Below, piece after piece: positions 43,329 to 53,758 of a DNA stretch of 64,000 bases. Positions within the stretch are counted from its first letter, which is position 1, and every line of letters begins with the position of its first letter. The notes under the pieces are model-generated. The model worked only from the letters and a program-made list of their open reading frames with translations, ran no database searches and was not told the DNA's origin. Source of the DNA: Rhizobium acidisoli (GTDB lineage Bacteria > Pseudomonadota > Alphaproteobacteria > Rhizobiales > Rhizobiaceae); the NCBI RefSeq assembly GCF_002531755.2, contig NZ_CP035001.1:62001-126000 (forward strand), written 5' to 3'. The position numbers were made by a program, and so were the translations under genes.

Positions 43329-45653
43329 TCAGGCGATGGCTTTCAAGGGCGCGCGGCTGCTCGGCGCAGCCTCGGGCTTGCCGAACAGGAAGCCCTGCAT
43401 CTGGGCCGGATGGCTTGCATGAAGGATCGCAAGCTGCTCCTGCGTCTCGACCCCTTCGGCAATCACCGGCAGGTTGAGCGTCGACGCCATCTCGATGACA
43501 TTCTCAAACAGCGCTCTGATGGTTGGATCGACGCCGATGCCGGCAAGGAAACGTCGATCGATCTTCAGCTTGTCGAACGGAAAATCCCGGAGGTTGGCGA
43601 GCGAGGAATAACCGGTCCCAAAATCGTCGAGAACCACCCGGATTCCCATCGCGCGCAGTTGACCGAGCGTGGAAAGGACGGCAGCCCGATCGTGAAACAG
43701 CGCCGTCTCGGTGATCTCAAGCTCCAGACGGTCAGGCTGCAGCCCCGTCCTCGCAAGAATGTGCGAGAACTGCTCCACCAGGTTCGGCATCAGAAACTGA
43801 ACCGGCGAGATGTTGACCGCGATCGTCAGCGGGGCCCTCCACGAGGCTGCCTCGCTGCAGGCTTCTTCCAGGACCCAGATGCCGATGGGAATGATGCAGC
43901 CGGTTTCTTCGGCGGCAGCGATGAAGTCCGCCGGTGCAAGGACGCCTCTGCTTGCATGGCGCCAGCGCAACAGCGCCTCGTAGCCGCACGGCTCTTGCGA
44001 GGAGGTGTCGACGATCCTCTGGTAGACCAGGAACAGCTCTCCTTTGGCGACTGCGTGCCGCAGATCGTGCTCGAGCTGCCGCTTGGCATGCAGTTCAATG
44101 TCCATCGCCGCCTCGAATGTGCAGGCTCGGCCGCGGCCGCCGCTCTTGGCCCGGTAGAGAGCCATGTCGGCGTTGTTTCGCAGGCGCCGATCGGTAACGC
44201 CGTGCTCGGGGTACAACGCGATGCCGATGCTGGCGCCGAATCCCGAGGAGGTGGCGAGATCTGCGAACTCCTGCGCCAAGGCGTGCTGCAGATCGGCCGA
44301 CAACGCTTCCGTCTGTTGGCGGGACGCGTTTTCCAGGATGATGCAGAATTCGTCGCCTCCCATGCGGGCGATCGTAACATCGGCCGGCAAGGTGCGGAGC
44401 AAGACCTGGGCGACACGCTGCAGGACCGCGTCCCCCTCGGCGTGGCCGAATGTGTCGTTGACGAGTTTGAATCGGTCGAGATCGAGGGCTAGCAGCGCCA
44501 GGCCGCTTGGCGTTTCGGCAGCGCGGGCCATCGCCATCTCGAAACGCTGGTCGAACTCGCGGCGGTTCGCCAGGCCGGTCAGTGAGTCATGGCGTGCCAT
44601 ATGCTCGATCCTGCGGCTCGCCTCATGACGCTCCGTCAGATAGCGCACGGCGATCACCTGGCACTCGCGCCCGCGATATTCGATCGTCCGAGCAAGGATC
44701 TCGACCGGAATCGTATCCTGGCCGTCGCACAATACCGCTCCCTGGCAGGTGTCGATGCCAAGGCGTCTTTCGATCGCAAGCACCGCCTCGACCGGTTGGC
44801 CCTTCAAAAGCGCGGCGGCCCTGCCGGCCATCGCAGCGAATTTCTCGTTGAGATCGATGACGACATTCTCCTGGGCGATGACAAGCCCCTCGAACGAGGC
44901 GTTTGCCAACCCGCGCAGATCGGTCAAATGACGATCGAGAAACAGCGCTGCGGCGGCGCCGAGCAGGATCAAGGTGGAGATGATCGAGACGGCGATGGCG
45001 ATGGCGATCCGGTCGACCGAGGACAGATCGGCATGCACGGGCTCGGCGGAAGGGGTGATCTGGACGCCGCTCATCGACACGGTGTGGAGGCTGCAGATCG
45101 CCAGGACGATGCACGCCGCGCCGGCGAAAATATGAAAACGCCTGCTTGCGCTATGCCGCAGCGCCGCAACCGCCACAATGCCGAGGCCGATTGCCAACGC
45201 ACAGGCGACGATCGATTTGTCGAGGGCGAGCGAAACCATGCTGAACGGCGTGATGGCGAGCAGCCCCACGAAATGCATTGCCGCAATGGCAACGCCAAAC
45301 AGGACCCCGCCGGACGCTTGGATAAGCTGGCCGCCATTCATAAAGGCGATTTCAACCGCTCCTACAAACAGGACGATGGCGGCGATAATCGACAGAATGA
45401 TCAGGGGACCGTCGTAGCCGATCGGCACCGGACCGGCATAGGCCAGCATCGCGATAAAATGGGTTGCCCAGGTGCTGGCGCCGAGAACGACGGCAGCGGC
45501 GATGAGCCAATAGTGGTGATGATGCTGCACGCATTCCTGCGCACGTGTCAGCATGAAGACGGCCGTCAGGCTGCCGAAGCAGCAGATCGACAGGGCGACG
45601 AAAAGCAACGTCCAGTCATGCTGGTCGGCGATACATGAAAGCACAGTGAACAT
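43329..45653 (-). CDS. MHYT-GGDEF-EAL cyclic-di-GMP signalling protein
   Basis: This is a 774-residue inner-membrane protein. Residues 1-245 have seven hydrophobic segments with MHYT-like repeats (ATHFIAML, AAMHFVGLL, SLHTVSM) thought to bind copper and sense a gas. A PAS-like linker follows. The diguanylate cyclase active site GGDEF is intact at 432-436. The EAL domain is intact, with Glu559 in YEALLRW, then DDFGTGYSSL and EGVET. The inhibitory I-site (RxxD) appears as LPAD, so product feedback may be lost. It can make and break c-di-GMP in principle; the net activity is unknown. Confidence 0.9.
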   Translation of the reverse strand: MFTVLSCIADQHDWTLLFVALSICCFGSLTAVFMLTRAQECVQHHHHYWLIAAAVVLGASTWATHFIAMLAYAGPVPIGYDGPLIILSIIAAIVLFVGAVEIAFMNGGQLIQASGGVLFGVAIAAMHFVGLLAITPFSMVSLALDKSIVACALAIGLGIVAVAALRHSASRRFHIFAGAACIVLAICSLHTVSMSGVQITPSAEPVHADLSSVDRIAIAIAVSIISTLILLGAAAALFLDRHLTDLRGLANASFEGLVIAQENVVIDLNEKFAAMAGRAAALLKGQPVEAVLAIERRLGIDTCQGAVLCDGQDTIPVEILARTIEYRGRECQVIAVRYLTERHEASRRIEHMARHDSLTGLANRREFDQRFEMAMARAAETPSGLALLALDLDRFKLVNDTFGHAEGDAVLQRVAQVLLRTLPADVTIARMGGDEFCIILENASRQQTEALSADLQHALAQEFADLATSSGFGASIGIALYPEHGVTDRRLRNNADMALYRAKSGGRGRACTFEAAMDIELHAKRQLEHDLRHAVAKGELFLVYQRIVDTSSQEPCGYEALLRWRHASRGVLAPADFIAAAEETGCIIPIGIWVLEEACSEAASWRAPLTIAVNISPVQFLMPNLVEQFSHILARTGLQPDRLELEITETALFHDRAAVLSTLGQLRAMGIRVVLDDFGTGYSSLANLRDFPFDKLKIDRRFLAGIGVDPTIRALFENVIEMASTLNLPVIAEGVETQEQLAILHASHPAQMQGFLFGKPEAAPSSRAPLKAIA

Positions 45654-45851
45654 GGCATCTCCCGAAGGTGCGGGGAGGGTGCCAAAGCGGACCTAACGAA
45701 ATCATACGGGCTTCGTTAAAATGCCAGTCATCCAGGCAAAAACCACAACGAAAAGACGAAAATAAAATATCGCCCGACAAAGCGCGGATGGAGCGGCTGC
45801 GACCGCAGTTCCCCTGCTTCAACCGAAGAAAGCCCGCTTCTGACAAGCGTA

Positions 45852-46673
45852 TCAGGAGCCTGCCAGCGGGATCGAACGTCTGGCGCCTGCCAATGACGGG
45901 TGGGAAATGACGCGGTACCGAGCCTCAACAAGGTTGTATATTCCGAAGGCTGCCAATCCGGCGGCAACGGCGATGTAGAGGAAGGATCCGAACGGAAGCT
46001 GGCGGACCCATTCCAGGGCATCGCCCATGCTGCCGGCCTGTTGCGGATCCACCCGGAAGCCGGCATAGGCGAACAGTATCCCGGTGATCGCGAACACCAC
46101 GCCGCGGGCGACGAGACCATAAACGCATATCAAGGTCACGATACCCTTGCTGTCCGGTATCTTGACGTAGCGCTCGAATTTCCGGGTGATGCCCTTTGCG
46201 ACCGTCACGATGCCGCCGATGACAAAGCCGGCCCCAACGGCGATCGCAAGATAGGAGCCGAACGGCTGCGACATGATCCATCCCGCCAGCCCCTTTTCAC
46301 CCGAGCCTTCGCTCCCGCCGCCGAGGAAGATGGCACGACTGAGTGCATATCCGGCAAGCCCAAGATAGGTGACGGCGCTGCCGAGGAGTGCCGCCCGGAT
46401 CGCCAAAGCCTTTCCGTTTCGGCCGTGGCCGTCGCTATCCGCCAAGGACTGGGCCAGCCTCCAGGCGACAAATCCGAGAAGTCCAAGACCGATCATTCCG
46501 ACCCAGATCCGGCCGAACGGCTGCGAAAGCAGCGTCGAGAGCGCCGACTTCGTTTCCGGCCGGCCACCGGCGACGCCGGAGAAGAGCGCGAGCCCCGCTA
46601 TCAGCAGAAAAACGACACCGCGCGCCGTGTACCCGCCCTTGGCGAGCACATCAAATCGAAAGCCTTTACTCAT
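45852..46673 (-). CDS. DUF1206 membrane protein
   Basis: This 273-residue protein has six hydrophobic segments in three repeated two-helix units. Each unit contains the pattern ARGVVF or LGLAGYAL, followed by SQPFG or RQLPFGS. This is the DUF1206 arrangement; the function is unknown. The ATG at 46673 is preferred, with AGGA seven bases upstream; an in-frame ATG at 46679 overlaps the ribosome binding site. It is monocistronic as far as can be seen, with 177 bases of AT-rich DNA before it. Confidence 0.8.
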   Translation of the reverse strand: MSKGFRFDVLAKGGYTARGVVFLLIAGLALFSGVAGGRPETKSALSTLLSQPFGRIWVGMIGLGLLGFVAWRLAQSLADSDGHGRNGKALAIRAALLGSAVTYLGLAGYALSRAIFLGGGSEGSGEKGLAGWIMSQPFGSYLAIAVGAGFVIGGIVTVAKGITRKFERYVKIPDSKGIVTLICVYGLVARGVVFAITGILFAYAGFRVDPQQAGSMGDALEWVRQLPFGSFLYIAVAAGLAAFGIYNLVEARYRVISHPSLAGARRSIPLAGS

Positions 46674-46850
46674 CAGCATTTCCTCTCCGTCGCCAGTGCG
46701 CGAGATTAACGCGCCAGCCTTCCGAAAGTTTGCTGAGAGGGCTCGCAACGGGGCGACGTCGTGATCAGCCGTTAGGAATGGCTACCAGTCGTAAGTTCCA
46801 TAAGATAGATTACGCCACATTGACAACTTAAAGTTGATAATTCGCTTTCC

Positions 46851-47357
46851 TTAAAACTTTGAGGCCCTGCACTCAAAGCGAAGACTGCAGGTGAATTTAT
46901 GTGCATGGCGGCTGCGCAATGTCCTGATGTGCTCGCCAAGTCCCCAGTCTCCTATCGCACCTCGAATTCCGGATCGGGCGGAACCTGCATCGCGAGCGAG
47001 ATGATTTGTCTGCGCGGCAAGCCCGATGATCGTCAGTAGTTCGCCATGCTGGGCGTCGGTCATGCCCCGCGCTCGGGCGGCCGCGGTGTGGGATTGAATG
47101 CAGTACTGGCAGGCATTGGCCGTCGACACGGCGATGTAGATCATCTCCCGCGTCAGCGGATCGATGGCGCCTTCGACCGTCATGACGGATTTCAGCGTTT
47201 CCCACACGCGTTTGAGATTTGCCGGATCGTTTGCGAGAGCACGCCAGAAATTGTTGATGAAATCGGTCTTGCGTGTCGCCCTGATGTCATCGAACACCGC
47301 TTGCACGGCCGGAATGGCTGCGGCCTCTTGATCCGACAGAAGTTTGACTGTTGCCAT
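46851..47357 (-). CDS. Carboxymuconolactone decarboxylase/AhpD-like protein with frameshifted C-terminus
   Basis: The first 121 residues match the AhpD-like fold. They carry the redox motif CQYCIQSH (Cys83, Cys86, His90) preceded by LTREMIYIAVSTANA. AAAGGAAC precedes the ATG. After QTNHLA the frame changes character: it continues 47 residues with an Arg-rich tail (RDAGSARSGIRG...). The next frame over the same DNA reads SLAMQVPPDPEFEVR and stops at 46952, the kind of ending normal for this family. A single extra base at about 46991-47003 would explain this. Either the gene is damaged near its 3' end or the sequence has an error. The active-site half is intact. Confidence 0.75.
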   Translation of the reverse strand: MATVKLLSDQEAAAIPAVQAVFDDIRATRKTDFINNFWRALANDPANLKRVWETLKSVMTVEGAIDPLTREMIYIAVSTANACQYCIQSHTAAARARGMTDAQHGELLTIIGLAAQTNHLARDAGSARSGIRGAIGDWGLGEHIRTLRSRHAHKFTCSLRFECRASKF

Positions 47358-47515
47358 CGAAAGTTCCTTTCCGGGCGCCTCAAGCATGATTTTTGCGCGG
47401 CGATCCCACGCAGCGGCGGAAGATACGAAGAAATGACAGCGGCCGCCAGACTTCCCGCCGGCGAGGAAATCGAAGACGGCTGTTTCAGGAAAACACGCAA
47501 AAATAGAAATTATTG

Positions 47516-47532
47516 TCTATAGATTTTATAGA
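47516..47532. promoter_or_regulatory. Palindrome upstream of the TauD-like gene
   Basis: TCTATA (47516-47521) and TATAGA (47527-47532) form perfect 6-base arms around GATTT in an AT-rich stretch, about 115 bases before the dioxygenase ATG. It may be an operator or part of a promoter; no regulator gene is adjacent. Confidence 0.35.
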
Positions 47533-47646
47533 TTACAAGGTTTCATAGCCCTGTCGACTTCATCGATGAGATTTCGAACGCCCAATGGATGCATCCTTGG
47601 GTGCGTGTGAACTGCCGACTTCTTCCAACATCAACAGGAGATTTCC

Positions 47647-48576
47647 ATGAGCAATCCGGTTCTCGTCAATCAGATCATTCCCGAATCCGATGTCATCCCG
47701 CTGACCGGCCGTGTCGGAGCCGAAATCAGGGGTGTCCGCCTTGGCGGAGACCTTTCGGATGCAACGGTGGCAGCCATCAACCAGCTTCTCCTGAAGCACA
47801 AGGTGATCTTCTTCCGGGATCAGGGACATCTTGAGGATTCCGAACAGGAAGCCTTCGCGCGCCGCCTCGGCGACCTCGTGCCACATCCGACCCAGGGACC
47901 GGTCGCCGGCACGGCTTCCATCCTCAATCTCGATTCCAGCCGCGGCGGCGGCCGGGCGGACCAGTGGCACACCGATGTCACCTTCGTCGATGCCTACCCC
48001 AAATTCTCCGTCCTGCGCGGCGTCGTCATTCCGGCGGCTGGCGGCGACACGATCTGGTCCAACACCCATGCCGCCTATGAAAGCCTGCCGGCGGCGCTCA
48101 AATTGCTGGCGGATAATTTGTGGGCCATTCACAGCAATGCCTATGACTATGCCGCCGTGCGCCCTCGCGCCACCGCTGAAGAGAAGAAGCATTTCGAGGA
48201 GGTTTTCACCTCGACCATCTACGAGACCGAGCATCCGGTCGTGCGTGTCCATCCGGAAACCGGCGAGAGATCGCTGCTTCTCGGCAACTTCGTTCAGCGC
48301 CTTGTCGGCCTGTCGAAGAGCGATTCCGCGAAACTCTACGAGGTGTTCCAATCCTACGTCACCGCCCCGGAAAATACGGTGCGCTGGCGCTGGAAAGCCG
48401 GCGATGTCGCGATCTGGGACAACCGCGCCACCCAGCACTATGCCGTCAACGATTATGGCGACCAGCACCGGGTTGTCCGCCGCGCCACCGTTGACGGCGA
48501 TGTTCCCGTCAGCATTGATGGCCGCCGCAGCGTAACCCACGTCAAGGCTGCCAAGCCGCAGGCAAAGGCGGCGTGA
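47647..48576 (+). CDS. TauD/TfdA-family 2-oxoglutarate-dependent dioxygenase
   Basis: This 309-residue enzyme has the Fe(II) facial triad His108 and Asp110 (in WHTDVTF) and His274 (in QHRVVRRAT), with the following Arg pair for 2-oxoglutarate. The N-terminal GRVGAEIRGVRLGGDLSD and VIFFRDQGHL are family motifs. It resembles alkylsulfatase/taurine dioxygenases that release sulfite or sulfate from organosulfur compounds; the substrate is not certain. CAACAGGAG precedes the ATG. There is no transporter next to it. A convergent terminator follows. Confidence 0.85.
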   Translation: MSNPVLVNQIIPESDVIPLTGRVGAEIRGVRLGGDLSDATVAAINQLLLKHKVIFFRDQGHLEDSEQEAFARRLGDLVPHPTQGPVAGTASILNLDSSRGGGRADQWHTDVTFVDAYPKFSVLRGVVIPAAGGDTIWSNTHAAYESLPAALKLLADNLWAIHSNAYDYAAVRPRATAEEKKHFEEVFTSTIYETEHPVVRVHPETGERSLLLGNFVQRLVGLSKSDSAKLYEVFQSYVTAPENTVRWRWKAGDVAIWDNRATQHYAVNDYGDQHRVVRRATVDGDVPVSIDGRRSVTHVKAAKPQAKAA

Positions 48577-48596
48577 TCACGGACGCACGGATGTTG

Positions 48597-48633
48597 CCCG
48601 GCCCATGAAGCGACCAGAGCTTCATGGGCCGGG
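48597..48633. terminator. Bidirectional terminator hairpin
   Basis: Perfect 15-base arms (CCCGGCCCATGAAGC and its complement) flank a seven-base loop between the convergent dioxygenase and ansB genes. Pairing can extend outward through GGATGT / ACATCC. Confidence 0.7.
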
Positions 48634-48683
48634 TGACATCCCTGCAGAGTGGCCGGGGTCGCCTTTCGCAAGAAGTCCGCGCC

Positions 48684-50111
<1,428 letters not shown>

Positions 50112-50210
50112 GGAGCGACTTTCGAGAAGCGGCGCCGCGGGCCTGATCGGCGGCGACTAGCCGGAGAAAATGATGGTGGGGACGCGGCAGAATAGCCGCG
50201 TCCGGAGGTG

Positions 50211-51314
50211 TCATCGGGCCAGAGCAGCAAGACAGGAATCGTCCCCGCCCGGTATGGGTCCGCGCAGCTTGAACGGAAAGGACACGCCGCCTGTCGTAAC
50301 CCCCATCGTGTTCACGCGCTGGGGATGATGGAACGCCGCGAGCCGGCTGGAGATATTAGGCGAAGCGATACCGAGCCGTTCGAGGATCTCCGTCACGACG
50401 GCGTAAAGAATTTCGAGATTGCCGTCCTCGGTCTTGACCGAGATGCCGAGCGCACCGTCCGTCCCCAATCGCCGGGTTTCGTCCGAGGCCCGCACGCCGA
50501 TCGCATAGCTGGCATCAGCCCCGAGCTTGCCGATAACGGCGCCGTTGAATGCGCGCATCAGGACCGTGCAATAGCGCCCCTCGCCCGCGACCATGTCAGG
50601 GTGGTGTGCCATTGCATGGAAGATGCGGGCCAGTGCCGCACCCCGCGCCGACAGCCCCTCGCCCGCCCCGCCGCCATCCGCTGCCGCGGCAAGCTTGGCA
50701 TAAATGCGGGCCAGGCGGTCCAGGGGAAAGGCGGGGGTCGGGAGATTGCATCCGTCGATCCCCCATTCGACATCCCGAACATCCAGATCGCAGAGTTCGG
50801 CGACGGTGCGTTTGACCCTCCCCTGCATCGGATGATCCGCCAGGTGGTAGTCTTCCATGCCGGCTCCGATCGCCCGGGCGCCGGCAAGCATGCCGACGTG
50901 CTTTCCCGAACAATTGCTGCAAACGGCTGTCGGGACAAAGTCCTGCTTGATCCAGGAGCGATTGACCGTTTCCGACAGCGAAGGATGGCCGCCACAGCGA
51001 AGGTCGGCCTCCTCGGCCTTGATCTTCGACAGCATGGTTCGCGTGCGCGCGATATGCCGCTCTTCGCTGCTGTGGGACGCGCACATTAGCGCAATATCCG
51101 CATCGTCGAAGCCGTAACGCGCAAAACCCTCCGTCTCCAGGATGGCAAGCGCCTGGGCCGGCTTGGCGGCGGAGCGGGCAAGCGTCATGCGCGCCGGATT
51201 TCCCAGCGCGTAGAGCAGCCCGCCCGTTGCATCGACGACAGCCGCGTGGACGCGATGACTGTTCTCGACGATGCCGCCACGATCGGTGACGACGAAATCC
51301 TCACTCGGGGTCAT
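50211..51314 (-). CDS. ansA: Rhizobial-type (class 3) L-asparaginase
   Basis: This 367-residue enzyme is of the R. etli AnsA/ReAV kind, which is unrelated to E. coli asparaginases. Counting from the ATG at 51314 puts the active-site pair at Ser48 and Lys51 (ARSAAKPAQ). The zinc-site residues fall at Cys135 and Lys138 (CSNCSGKH) and Cys189 (GIDGCNLP). These are the positions known for that family, which fixes the start; GGAGAG lies about six bases upstream. It hydrolyses asparagine to aspartate and ammonia. It follows the permease by 72 bases. Confidence 0.93.
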   Translation of the reverse strand: MTPSEDFVVTDRGGIVENSHRVHAAVVDATGGLLYALGNPARMTLARSAAKPAQALAILETEGFARYGFDDADIALMCASHSSEERHIARTRTMLSKIKAEEADLRCGGHPSLSETVNRSWIKQDFVPTAVCSNCSGKHVGMLAGARAIGAGMEDYHLADHPMQGRVKRTVAELCDLDVRDVEWGIDGCNLPTPAFPLDRLARIYAKLAAAADGGGAGEGLSARGAALARIFHAMAHHPDMVAGEGRYCTVLMRAFNGAVIGKLGADASYAIGVRASDETRRLGTDGALGISVKTEDGNLEILYAVVTEILERLGIASPNISSRLAAFHHPQRVNTMGVTTGGVSFPFKLRGPIPGGDDSCLAALAR

Positions 51315-51386
51315 GTCTCTCTCCATTCATACCGCACCCCGGCGGCGACATGCGCCGCCGGAGCAAGCTTGGATTGTCGATCGGTG

Positions 51387-52859
51387 TCAGGCGAGATCGA
51401 AACCGCCGCGATCCTCGCCCTGTTCGGCGGCGAGCATGTAGATGCGCTCACGCATCAGCAGCCAGCCGACAACCAGCGCCGGAATGATCAGGGCCAGAGA
51501 AGCGACCGTGTAGGTTCCGACCGGATAGTCGAGAGCCATCAGGATCACGACGACGGCAAGGAAACCCAGGGTGAGCAGGCCGGTGTAGGGCGCGCCGAAC
51601 ATCCGGAATTCAGGCCGCACCAGCTTGCCCTGCCGCGACAGCTGCCACAGCTTGAGCTGGCACAGCACGATCACGCCCCAGGCGGCGATGATGCCGAGGG
51701 CGGCGACGTTCAGGCCGATCTCGAAGGCTTCTGCCGGAACGACGGCGTTCAGCACGACGCCGAAGGCGGTCACGACAGCCGTCACCGCAATGCCGACATA
51801 GGGCACGCCGGACCGGTTCATCTTCGCCAGCGCCGCCGGAGCCGACCCCGAAACCGCCATGGAATGCAGGATGCGGCCGGTGGAATAGAGGCCGGCATTA
51901 AGCGACGACAGGACGGCCGTCAGCACGACGAGGTTCATGACGACGTCGGCGCCCTGAATGCCGATCTTGCCGAAGAAGGTCACGAACGGGCTCTCGCCAC
52001 CCTTATAGGCAGTATAGGGCAGCAGCAGCGACAGCAGCAGGACCGAGCCGACATAGAAGACCACCAGGCGCAGAACGACCGTGCGGATCGCCCGCGGCAT
52101 GACCTTGCGGGCATTTTCGGTCTCACCGGCGGCGGTGCCGATCAGCTCGATCGAGGCATAGGCAAACACCACGCCCTGTATCACCACCAAGGCCGGCAGG
52201 ACGCTGTTCGGGAACATGCCGCCGAAATCGGTAATCGTGTTGAGGCCCGGAACATGGCCGTCGATCGGCGTGCCGGTGACGACGAAGTAGACGCCGACGA
52301 CCAGGAAGACGACGAGGGCGAGGACCTTGACCAGACTGAACCAGAATTCCAGTTCACCGAAGACCTTCACCGACAGAAGGTTCATGGCGAGAACGAGGAC
52401 TAGCGCCGCCAGCGCAAACACCCATTGATCGATCATTGCGATCCAAGGGACATAAGCCTTGAAGAAATTCATGTACAGGGCGACCGCGGTGACGTCGGCG
52501 ACCGCCGTCATCGCCCAAGTCAGCCAATAGAGCCAGCCGACCGCGAAGGCGAGCTTTTCACCATAAAATTCCCGGGCATAGGAGACGAACGAGCCCGAGG
52601 TCGGACGATGGACGATCAATTCGCCGAGCGCCCTCAGAACGAGGAACGCGAAAAAGCCGCACAAGGCATAGACCAGCACAAGTGCCGGACCGGCAGCGGC
52701 AAGCCGGCCGCCGGCGCCGAGAAACAGCCCCGTGCCGATGGCGCCGCCGATGGCGATCATCTGGATCTGCCGCGGCTTCAGCGCCTTGTGGTAGCCGAGA
52801 TCCTCCTCGGCAAAGACTTGGCCTTCGGCCCCGGTCCTGTTGGATTCCATGACTTTCAT
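51387..52859 (-). CDS. ansP: Asparagine permease (AAT-family amino acid transporter)
   Basis: This 490-residue inner-membrane protein has twelve predicted segments. The entry motif [23 protein letters not shown] is the APC/AAT family signature, followed by [32 protein letters not shown] precedes the ATG at 52859; an earlier in-frame ATG at 52883 lies upstream of that site. It imports asparagine with protons for AnsA. The 143 bases between ansR and this gene contain TTGACT at 52976-52981 on this strand, so transcription of ansPAB may also start there. Confidence 0.9.
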   Translation of the reverse strand: MKVMESNRTGAEGQVFAEEDLGYHKALKPRQIQMIAIGGAIGTGLFLGAGGRLAAAGPALVLVYALCGFFAFLVLRALGELIVHRPTSGSFVSYAREFYGEKLAFAVGWLYWLTWAMTAVADVTAVALYMNFFKAYVPWIAMIDQWVFALAALVLVLAMNLLSVKVFGELEFWFSLVKVLALVVFLVVGVYFVVTGTPIDGHVPGLNTITDFGGMFPNSVLPALVVIQGVVFAYASIELIGTAAGETENARKVMPRAIRTVVLRLVVFYVGSVLLLSLLLPYTAYKGGESPFVTFFGKIGIQGADVVMNLVVLTAVLSSLNAGLYSTGRILHSMAVSGSAPAALAKMNRSGVPYVGIAVTAVVTAFGVVLNAVVPAEAFEIGLNVAALGIIAAWGVIVLCQLKLWQLSRQGKLVRPEFRMFGAPYTGLLTLGFLAVVVILMALDYPVGTYTVASLALIIPALVVGWLLMRERIYMLAAEQGEDRGGFDLA

Positions 52860-53002
52860 TTCTCCTCCCTGTGGGTTCGGCAACCTCCCGGCCGCCCCTC
52901 CGCGCAGATGCCATAAAGATGTTAATCTGCTATGCGGTCTGACAGGTTTTGGGATTAACGGGAAAAATGCGACCCAGTCAAGGATTTTTCACACGGTGAG
53001 GT

Positions 53003-53707
53003 TTAGCGTTGTTCTGAGCCGATGATGCGGCTGACCGCTGCCTCGACCTGTTTCAGATGAATTTCCATCGCCGCCCGGGCCTCGGCCTCCGACCCTCTGC
53101 GGATGGCTTCGACGATCGCCCGATGCTCTTCGTTCGATTCCTGACGCCGCGGCCCCAAGACCGTCAGCAGCCCGGATTGCTGCGCCATCGCCTCGCGGAC
53201 ATCATCGACGATGTCACGGAATACGGCGTTCTTCGATGCCTCAGCGATCAGCCCATGAAAATCCGAATCCAGCCGCACCCAGGCTTCGGTATCTTCTTCC
53301 TGCTCCATTCGGTCGCAAAGTCCGAGCAACCGGGACAGTTCGTCATCGTCCCGACGCAGCGCCGCCCAACCGGCGGCGGACACCTCGACGAAGGACCGCG
53401 CCTCCATCAGATCACGCGCCGAATAATCGCCGTAACGGATATCTCCGCCGCCAGCCGCGAGCACATAGGTTCCGCTTCCCGTTCGCGTCTCCGTCAGCCC
53501 CAAAATCTGCAGCGAGCGCAGCGCTTCCCGCACGATCGGGCGGCTGACGCCGTATTTTGCCGCGAGCTTGGCTTCCGACGGCAGCTTGGAACCTTCGGCA
53601 AACCGGCCGGATAGAATGAGATTGCGCAACTCCTCGAAAACAAGTTCCGAGGCGCTTTTTCGACTGAGGATCGCAGAATCGGAAAGCCAGTTTTCCAGAT
53701 CATTCAT
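53003..53707 (-). CDS. ansR: GntR/FCD-family regulator of the ans operon
   Basis: This is a 234-residue regulator. The winged helix at about 20-90 has EGSKLPSEAKLAAKYGVSRPIVREALRSLQILG, and an FCD ligand domain follows with DSDFHGLIAEASKNAVFR. Its position upstream of ansP matches AnsR of R. etli. It is about half identical by eye to the regulator at 53759-54478, including the shared WLS start, YSARDLMEARSFVE and AAGWAALRR stretches. One of the two therefore probably arose by tandem duplication. Confidence 0.82.
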   Translation of the reverse strand: MNDLENWLSDSAILSRKSASELVFEELRNLILSGRFAEGSKLPSEAKLAAKYGVSRPIVREALRSLQILGLTETRTGSGTYVLAAGGGDIRYGDYSARDLMEARSFVEVSAAGWAALRRDDDELSRLLGLCDRMEQEEDTEAWVRLDSDFHGLIAEASKNAVFRDIVDDVREAMAQQSGLLTVLGPRRQESNEEHRAIVEAIRRGSEAEARAAMEIHLKQVEAAVSRIIGSEQR

Positions 53708-53758
53708 GGTGTTGCATTCGAGGGGCAGGGCAGCCGGATATGGGGTGCAAATTGAAAA

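Noticed and set aside
51246..52403. A 385-codon plus-strand frame opposite ansP
   Set aside because: It is rich in His, Asp and Gln as expected for the complement of a membrane-protein gene; ansP has clear transporter motifs.
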